NCBI GenBank assembly: GCA_002689655.1
Contig: NZHC01000125.1
Span: 1-64,000, forward strand
From: Rhodopirellula sp.
GTDB lineage: Bacteria; Planctomycetota; Planctomycetia; Pirellulales; Pirellulaceae
Reading direction: 5' to 3'
Length of the DNA stretch: 64,000 bases
This document shows, one piece after another, positions 58,035 to 64,000 of the stretch (positions within the stretch are counted from its first letter, which is position 1; the number at the start of each line of letters is the position of its first letter). The translations under genes and the position numbers were made by a program. The notes under the pieces were generated by a model. That model saw nothing but the letters and a program-made list of their open reading frames with translations, ran no database searches and had not been told where the DNA came from.

Positions 58035-59774
58035 TCAGTGGCTCTCGTGAAGTGGGTCCAGATGAGGGTCCAGGCCTAGCGACAACATTGCATCCGCGAG
58101 GCTTTCGTCGCGAGCAGTCAGCTCGGCTCGATCCTTGCGATGCATTCGCACGACACGTTTTTGGGCCGAGAGGACCTTCGGAAGCAACCACCTAATCGCC
58201 CCCCGCTTCGCTGCTAAAAGGAACTTCGCCGATTGTTCCTCCCCGTAGGCCTGAGTCAAGATTTCGTCCTCAGCGCTAACGAAGAGTCGAGCGGAGCCTG
58301 GATCTCCTTGCCGGGAGCTGCGGCCGATCAACTGACGATCAATTCGTGATGCAGCGTGAGCTTCGCTGACAATGACATGCATACCGCCAGCTTTCCTTAC
58401 CGTCTCGGACAAGCGAATGTCTGTGCCGCGGCCTGCCATGTTGGTTGCAACGGTGACCCGGCCAGCCCGACCTGCTCCGGCAATGATCTCGGCCTCTGAT
58501 GCAGCGTTCAGGGCATTCAGGACCACGTGAGAGATCTCGTTTTCGCCAAGTTGTAAGCTGAGCTCTTCCGATTGGGTGATGGTGCGTGTTCCGATCAGCA
58601 CCGATCGATTCTTTGCGATCATCTTTGCGGTTTCATCGGCAATGCGAACCCACTTCTCTGCAAGTGAGCGGCAGGCTACGGGAGGCATCAGAATCTGTTG
58701 AGAGCGACGGTGCGGATGTACTCGACGAACTTTGACATTGTAGACATGCTGCAATTCAGCACGGTCCTCCCAGGCAGTAGCTGTCGTACCACTCAAATGC
58801 CTGAATCTTGTTACAAAGTCTTGTACAGAGATTCGGGCGATCGGCTCTGATTCCCGTGTTAAAGCAAGCCCCTCTTTAGCTTCGATGGCTTGTTGCACGC
58901 CACTGCCAAAATTGCGATCTGCCGAGCGGCGCCCGGTGTATTCGTCTACAAGTTGTATGCGATTCTCGTTCAGAACATAATGAATGTCCCGGTGAAGTGT
59001 CTCGTTGACAAGGATCGCACGTTCGAGTGCATGCAGGATCTCGGTTGTGGTCAGACTTCCTATTGTCGTCGGCATCTGGGTGGCAATCGCGCGTTTGCGG
59101 CCCCCTTGTGTCAAAGCGACCAACCCTGAATCCTCGACGCGTACATAATCACGAGGGCGTTGGAATGCTACCGATACGTCACTTGCCCAGCGATAACAGT
59201 CCTCTCTTGCCTGATCAACGTGAGTTGCTGGAGCGGTAATGATCATCGGAGTGCGAGCTTCATCAATCAGGATGCTATCTGCTTCATCGATGATCAGAAT
59301 GTCCTGGGGAAATTCAGAGTGAGGCACAGTCGAAGGTTGTTTTCTCCGTCGCTCCAGTGAGTGACGCAGGAAATCAAACGCAAACTCGCGTAGTGTTCCA
59401 TAGACGACGTCATTTTTGTACGTCTCGCTACGTACGTGTTGTGGAGTCGATGCAGTAACGCTCGACACACTCAGACTGACAGAGTTGTAAAGCTTTGACA
59501 TCCAGTCAGCATCGCGTGACGCGAGATAATCGTTCGCAGTTGCGATCAGTACTCTTTGCCCAGTGGCCGCAAGAGAGCATGCCGAAAGAAATGTGGTTAT
59601 TGTTTTACCTTCACCAGTAGGCATCTCCACAATGCAGCGATCAATAAGAAGACGGGATGCGTTCCATTGGTTGGGGCGAATCTGAAAGCCCAAGTGCTGC
59701 CTACACGCTGCATTTATCCGCTCCTGTAACAGCTTGACGGAAATACTGACGCGCTGCGGATGACCAGATTTCAT
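58035..59774 (-). CDS. Short SecA-like ATPase (accessory translocase homologue)
   Basis: 579 residues with the SecA motor core: Walker A EMPTGEGKT (51-58), TANDYLASRDADWM, YGTLREFAFDFLRHSLE, Walker B ILIIDEADSILIDEARTP, AIEAKEGLALTRESEP, SGTTATAWE, VTVATNMAGRGTDIRL, and motif VI RIDRQLIGRSSRQGDPGSARLF (485-505). A reduced preprotein-cross-linking domain is present (RPRDYVRVEDSGLVAL). It stops about 80 residues after motif VI, so the helical scaffold/wing domains and the zinc-binding tail of housekeeping SecA (about 900 residues) are absent. The start is GTG/ATG-type at 59774 without a strong ribosome site. It lies between two secreted-protein genes on the same strand. Confidence 0.9.
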   Translation of the reverse strand: MKSGHPQRVSISVKLLQERINAACRQHLGFQIRPNQWNASRLLIDRCIVEMPTGEGKTITTFLSACSLAATGQRVLIATANDYLASRDADWMSKLYNSVSLSVSSVTASTPQHVRSETYKNDVVYGTLREFAFDFLRHSLERRRKQPSTVPHSEFPQDILIIDEADSILIDEARTPMIITAPATHVDQAREDCYRWASDVSVAFQRPRDYVRVEDSGLVALTQGGRKRAIATQMPTTIGSLTTTEILHALERAILVNETLHRDIHYVLNENRIQLVDEYTGRRSADRNFGSGVQQAIEAKEGLALTRESEPIARISVQDFVTRFRHLSGTTATAWEDRAELQHVYNVKVRRVHPHRRSQQILMPPVACRSLAEKWVRIADETAKMIAKNRSVLIGTRTITQSEELSLQLGENEISHVVLNALNAASEAEIIAGAGRAGRVTVATNMAGRGTDIRLSETVRKAGGMHVIVSEAHAASRIDRQLIGRSSRQGDPGSARLFVSAEDEILTQAYGEEQSAKFLLAAKRGAIRWLLPKVLSAQKRVVRMHRKDRAELTARDESLADAMLSLGLDPHLDPLHESH

Positions 59775-59809
59775 GTCAAAAGGTGCATTTGCATTTGCTC
59801 ACACCATCC

Positions 59810-60751
59810 CTAGAGCAGCAGAAATGTAAAGCCAGCAAAGGCTGCGGCTTCGGTGGCTATGCCTTTGTAACTTAATGGTAGTACGTTGCAATTTAGTGAA
59901 TAGGGCTTGCAGTTCAGGCAGTCACCACCGGCGGCGATCGGGCATCCAGGTCTCGTTTTGCACATGTGGTAAGGAAGAGTGAATGTCTTCATGCAAAACT
60001 GCCCCGCAGAAATTGCGTTCTGCGCGATACCGCAGCCACGACCACACCGCTCAATATTTGGTTGCTCGTAATAAAGAGGGCGATGCTTAAACGCGATTGG
60101 ATATCTGTCTGGCTGTGGTGGGCTGATACCAGCAGCAACGATTTTGAGGACAGGCTCTTTCAGCATAAAACGGGCCGCCAGATCCTCGGGTGCGTCAGCA
60201 TTATCCTCGGCCACGATACGGATATCGCTCATTGGCTTGCGAAGGTTTTGGATGCTGTCTGCATTGAACATGTCCCGAGATGTTTTAGCATCCAACTCTT
60301 GGTATTCAACGACCTCAGCCTTGCCGGGGACGGCCTTCCTGTAGCCTTGGTCATTTTCGTTTGGCCCAGGGCCTCGTCCAAGCTGAGAGCTGATTCCCTT
60401 TTCCTGTGGCGGTGAAACCGCAATTATCTCTGCCTCAAGACGTTCGATAACTGGAGCGGAAATCGCCTTCAGCTCCTGTCTTGTGGGGGGAGTATCGTCA
60501 AATATGGCACTTGTGTCCGGCGAGCCCAGCGGAGGAGTCAGTGTTTTTTTGTCCACCTCCTTGTCGCCCAAGGGTGCCTCCTCGTGGACCATAGGCTCAG
60601 CGGGGTCGGTGAGCTCCACTTCTGAAACCACCGCTTGGTGAGGCCGAGTGACTTTGTCTTTCAGTTGCCCAAACGCGACTGGACTACCGCCGCAAAACAC
60701 CAAAGAGGCGAGGATTGACGTATGCAGCAATCTGTAAAAACAGCAGTTCAT
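59810..60751 (-). CDS. Secreted Cys-rich protein of unknown function
   Basis: 313 residues from the ATG at 60751 (an ATG 11 codons upstream is possible). A signal peptide (LHTSILASLVFCGGSPVAFG) is followed by a charged, Pro/Glu-rich, probably disordered middle (about 30-215). The C-terminal ~80 residues hold eight Cys (CX3C, then single Cys, CX2C) suggestive of disulfides or metal binding outside the cytoplasm. No family recognised. It is 35 bases upstream of the SecA-like gene on the same strand, so the two are probably co-transcribed. Confidence 0.75.
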   Translation of the reverse strand: MNCCFYRLLHTSILASLVFCGGSPVAFGQLKDKVTRPHQAVVSEVELTDPAEPMVHEEAPLGDKEVDKKTLTPPLGSPDTSAIFDDTPPTRQELKAISAPVIERLEAEIIAVSPPQEKGISSQLGRGPGPNENDQGYRKAVPGKAEVVEYQELDAKTSRDMFNADSIQNLRKPMSDIRIVAEDNADAPEDLAARFMLKEPVLKIVAAGISPPQPDRYPIAFKHRPLYYEQPNIERCGRGCGIAQNAISAGQFCMKTFTLPYHMCKTRPGCPIAAGGDCLNCKPYSLNCNVLPLSYKGIATEAAAFAGFTFLLL

Positions 60752-60925
60752 AAAATAAGTTCGATTCCAGAGAAAATTCGACAAACTATTTATCGATCTT
60801 TCCTCTTCGAAAGTCGTAGAAAAAACTGGTTAGTCGGAAAATTTGTCTTAACCGACCTAAGGCTCCTGTCTTGTTTATGTTGCCGTAAAAAAGAGTCCGG
60901 TTCGTCTGATTTAAAGGACTTTAAC

Positions 60926-60961
60926 ATGCCTCGTTGTAAGGAGGGGACTACGATGGAATAG
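60926..60961 (+). CDS. Possible 11-codon leader ORF upstream of the adhesin gene
   Basis: AAAGGA at 60913-60918, seven bases before ATG at 60926, opens MPRCKEGTTME and a TAG at 60959-60961. Inside it a near-perfect AAGGAGG (60938-60944) precedes another ATG at 60953 that reads only ATG GAA TAG. It may be a regulatory leader or chance. Confidence 0.3.
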   Translation: MPRCKEGTTME

Positions 60962-61161
60962 CAACTGGATACCGTTAAAGCCCTGTTTTTTCACCAATTA
61001 GCCTGTTTGGGCAAATGCTTGAGTGAATCTCGATATCCAGAATGACGCGTGTTCTCGTTGCACGGTCATGGGGGTGGGTTTTGCCATGCCCCTGCGCACC
61101 AGCAGTTGCAAAGCATTTCTTGATGATCCGAACCACATCAAATTCCCCGAGAAAACGACGA

Positions 61162-64000
61162 ATGAGGTCGCGGCTGCGCGACCGACTCGATGGTTTACTC
61201 GCAAAAAAACCACTGCCAATCAGGCAGGAGAGGCAAGCTGTACCGCAGGTCCGGGTGCTCGAATCGCGGTTTGTTCTCGATGCATCTGCTGCCTTGGTAG
61301 GGCTGGGTGCCCTCGGCTCTGCTTGGGAAGCTCAGTCTGAGGCAGTGCAAGGCGATGCCTCCGTTAGCACGGGTGTGCCTGCGCAGGAACACCTCGCCGA
61401 TTCCATGGCGCTTTCCACGACATGGTCAGCACAAAGCGTTAACGACGCAGAACAGTGTGCTGGCACCGGCACCGGCCCTGATATTTTGGGGCTCGACCTT
61501 GATCTTAGCTTTGGTTCGGATCTTAGCTTTGGTTCGCAAGTGACCGGTGAAGTCAATGTGGCTTTGGCTATTTCTGGCCCAACAGCCGATACCCTCGCAG
61601 GAGACTCAAGTACCTTCGAATTCGATCAGATAGACGTGGTATTCAGCAGTGAGGCGGTATTTTCGACGTATGAGGGAGCCGCACACGTAATCGATCCGAG
61701 TGATTCTGTAGTTTCGGGTTTGGATCCCATCTTGACGATTGAACCTCAAGATCAGATCAGTCAAGGTGCCAACGAAATCGTTTTCATTGATGCGGGTGTG
61801 CAGGATCGCGAGACGTTGGCGGCAGGTTTTCGCGAAGGTGTCGAGGTCTTGACCCTTGAGGGAACGCAGGACGGTGTGACTCAGATTTCTCAGGCACTTG
61901 AAGGCAGAGCGGGTCTTGATGCGATTCACCTTGTCTCTCACGGTTCCGCTGGGATTTTACAGCTCGGTTCGACGGAGTTGGCGTCGGATAGCATGCACCA
62001 GTATGCGGATGCTCTCTGGCAGATAGGTTCATCACTGACGGACAGTGGCGACCTCATGCTCTATGGATGTGACGTCGCGCAAGGTGAGATCGGTCAAGCA
62101 TTCATTTCAGCATTGGCGACCGCAACTGACGCAGATGTTGCTGCCTCGAATGATCGTACAGGTAACGCGGGACTCAGTGGTGACTGGGTGTTGGAGTCCA
62201 GTAGTGGTGACGTTGGGACCGCTGCCTTGATCAATAGTTCGGTCACGACTGATTATGCCTATGTTTTAGCCCAGCCAAATGTTCTAAGTGTCGAGGTCAG
62301 CGACACGGAAATTGCCGACAGTGATGACGGAAGTCTGTTTGTTGTGACCGTCACATTTGATCAGGCCATGAACACGGGTGGAGCCTTTGAGCCAACGCTG
62401 AATTTTGATCCCGACGTGCTGCTGGCGGGCTCATTAATAAATCCGTCTGCTGGGGCATGGTCAGTCAGCGAGACCGTTTTTACACAAACTTTTGAAGTGG
62501 TCGACGTTGGCGTCGAGATCGCGAGTGTTGAAATCGATGTCACAGGGGCCCAGGGCTCCTTGGGAGAGGCTCAAGCAAATTACGCCGCTCAGGCGGAACT
62601 TTCGATTGATACGCTTAACCCAACAGTTGAGGTCAACATAGTTGACAGCCAACTGACCAATGGAGATTCCAGTTCATTGGTGACATTTGAGTTCAGTGAA
62701 GCGGTAACTGGATTCGATGTAGCTGACCTGACGCCTGTCAATGGTTTGTTATCTGCGTTCACGGGAACCGGAAGCAGTTACCAAGCGACGTTTACCGCCG
62801 ATGATGGTTTGGACGGGATTGGTTCAGTAACTGTTGGTGCTGGCTACACCGATCTCTCGGGGAACACTGGCAGTGGTGGGGCGGACACGGTAACGATCGA
62901 CACCGATAATCCGACGGTTACATCGATCGAGCGAGGAAACGCCGATTACACAAACGCGGACTTTGTGTACTTCACGGTTACATTCAGTGAAAATGTCACC
63001 GGAGTTGATACTAGCGACTTCAGTTTGGTGACACCAGTCGCAGGTGCATCGATTGTCTCTGTTGCAGGTAGTGACTCGGTTTACACGGTTACAGTGGGGA
63101 CTGGATCAACAGGCGGTTCGATTGGCTTGGCTTTAGTAGCAACACCTACGGTTCAGGACGTTGTAGGTAATGATCTCACTGATACAACAATCAGTGGTGA
63201 GAATGAGAATTACACGATCGCATCTACCGAAGTTAGCCTCGTTAATGGCAATGTCTTTGTAGCAGATATCCGCGACGCGACATCTGATAATCTGACTTTA
63301 TCGGTGTTGGGAGGGGACCTTGTTATTTCCTCCAGTAGCGAGGCTATTGCGGCAGCAGGTCCCGGTGTTACGCGAATCACTGATTCTTCGGTGCGTGTTG
63401 CTCTTGCCGCTGTCACAGGTAGCGATGGTGTTACCGTAGCGACAGGGGGACTTAACGACATCGTTAGTATTCTAGGAGTGGAGAGACAGTTAACTATAGA
63501 CGGCGGCAGTGGCACAGATTTGGTTCAGTTAAAAGGTAACGGAATCAGCACCAGCGGCGGCGATCTCATTGTGCTTGCTGAGAGTATTACGCAGGATGCG
63601 GATGCGTCGATTTCTGCGGGTAATCTTAGCTTGACGGCTTCCGGAAGTAATCTTGATATCAACGCGACCGTCGCAGCGACTGGCTACCTGGTACTTGATG
63701 TAGCCGGTGAGGTGACGCAGGACGAACTTGGTTCCGTGACTGTTGGAGGAGATGTAACAGTAACAGCAGGTGTGATTGAGCTCGATAATGTCTTGAACGA
63801 TTTCAAAGGTGTTGTGAATGCTTCCAGTTCGGCCGTGGAAATCACTGATGCAAATAGCATTAGCCTTGGCGATATTGATGCTACAGGGAACTTGGTGGTT
63901 AACGCTTTAGGAGGGTCAATTGATGATGGGGTGTCTGGCTTGGCTGGTGAAGATGTCAATGTGGGGGGGGCAGCCGCATTCAACGCTCTTCAAGCAATTA
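61162..64000 (+). CDS. Giant surface protein with DUF4347 and Ig-like domains (partial)
   Basis: The frame is open from 61042 to the right edge; stop not reached. I chose ATG 61162 because a motif of planctomycete giant proteins follows (VLESRFVLDASAALVG, the LEPRxLL-type N-terminus) and the part before looks random; ATG 61042 also opens the frame. Order: N-terminal region, an 18-bp duplication encoding DLSFGS twice (about residue 114-125), DUF4347 (about 200-370, IVFIDAGVQDRETL, IHLVSHGSAGILQLG, LMLYGCDVAQGEIGQAF), bacterial Ig-like domains (about 373-680, TFEFSEAVTGFDV, VTFSENVTGVD), then beta-helix-type repeats (ISAGNLSLTASGSNLDI). Likely secreted or surface-bound adhesin; export route unknown. 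Confidence 0.9.
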   Translation, partial: MRSRLRDRLDGLLAKKPLPIRQERQAVPQVRVLESRFVLDASAALVGLGALGSAWEAQSEAVQGDASVSTGVPAQEHLADSMALSTTWSAQSVNDAEQCAGTGTGPDILGLDLDLSFGSDLSFGSQVTGEVNVALAISGPTADTLAGDSSTFEFDQIDVVFSSEAVFSTYEGAAHVIDPSDSVVSGLDPILTIEPQDQISQGANEIVFIDAGVQDRETLAAGFREGVEVLTLEGTQDGVTQISQALEGRAGLDAIHLVSHGSAGILQLGSTELASDSMHQYADALWQIGSSLTDSGDLMLYGCDVAQGEIGQAFISALATATDADVAASNDRTGNAGLSGDWVLESSSGDVGTAALINSSVTTDYAYVLAQPNVLSVEVSDTEIADSDDGSLFVVTVTFDQAMNTGGAFEPTLNFDPDVLLAGSLINPSAGAWSVSETVFTQTFEVVDVGVEIASVEIDVTGAQGSLGEAQANYAAQAELSIDTLNPTVEVNIVDSQLTNGDSSSLVTFEFSEAVTGFDVADLTPVNGLLSAFTGTGSSYQATFTADDGLDGIGSVTVGAGYTDLSGNTGSGGADTVTIDTDNPTVTSIERGNADYTNADFVYFTVTFSENVTGVDTSDFSLVTPVAGASIVSVAGSDSVYTVTVGTGSTGGSIGLALVATPTVQDVVGNDLTDTTISGENENYTIASTEVSLVNGNVFVADIRDATSDNLTLSVLGGDLVISSSSEAIAAAGPGVTRITDSSVRVALAAVTGSDGVTVATGGLNDIVSILGVERQLTIDGGSGTDLVQLKGNGISTSGGDLIVLAESITQDADASISAGNLSLTASGSNLDINATVAATGYLVLDVAGEVTQDELGSVTVGGDVTVTAGVIELDNVLNDFKGVVNASSSAVEITDANSISLGDIDATGNLVVNALGGSIDDGVSGLAGEDVNVGGAAAFNALQAI
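61501..61536 (+). repeat. Tandem 18-bp duplication in the adhesin gene
   Basis: GATCTTAGCTTTGGTTCG occurs twice in perfect tandem and encodes DLSFGS-DLSFGS in frame. Confidence 0.95.

Overview
The window looks like chromosomal DNA of a planctomycete, probably of the Pirellulales/Rhodopirellula type. This rests on gene content: two DUF1501 genes each next to a PSCyt1/DUF1549/DUF1553 gene, a Cys-type sulfatase, a YTV-repeat secreted protein, several c-type cytochrome proteins including TPR plus ASPIC/UnbV, ECF-type sigma factor, GlnRS beside GluRS, and a giant surface protein with a DUF4347 domain. No rRNA, tRNA, IS element, phage region or CRISPR array was recognised. The assignment is from memory of protein families; no search was run.

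Layout. 1-6521 (+): end of a gene with a terminator, then a three-gene set of TPR-VCBS-UnbV lipoprotein, seven-haem-motif cytochrome and a second TPR lipoprotein that is a paralogue of the first half of gene one. 6585-13660 (-): glnS, a dihaem cytochrome lipoprotein, gltX, an ECF sigma factor and bioA. 13739-20073: ruvB (+), DUF1801 and Gfo/Idh/MocA oxidoreductase (-), Nudix-type protein, cysteine desulfurase and a secreted unknown (+). 20476-28159: a low-complexity membrane-anchored protein, an orphan NarL-type regulator, rpsA (-), rpiB (+) and aroC (-). 28607-35262: a haem-motif/cyclase-like protein (+) and a PSCyt-DUF1501-sulfatase operon (-). 35508-47174: thiL with a CaMKII-association-domain protein (-), aldehyde dehydrogenase and DUF58 (+), fabH (-), signal peptidase I with a zinc-ribbon insert, a helical unknown, and the tight leuB-cdsA-tatD run (+). 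47317-54022 (-): a second DUF1501 gene with a very large PSCyt/WD40/Ig/DUF1549/DUF1553 protein. 54563-64000: prepilin peptidase (+), then a cell-surface cluster of YTV protein, shortened SecA-like ATPase and Cys-rich secreted protein (-), facing a divergent giant adhesin that runs off the right edge.

Most housekeeping genes (glnS, gltX, ruvB, rpsA, rpiB, aroC, thiL, fabH, leuB, cdsA, tatD, bioA) are ordinary single copies. The most unusual places are the TPR/UnbV-multihaem triad (488-6521), the SecA-like ATPase among secreted surface proteins (56182-64000), the signal peptidase with a zinc-ribbon insert, and the bacterial CaMKII association-domain protein.
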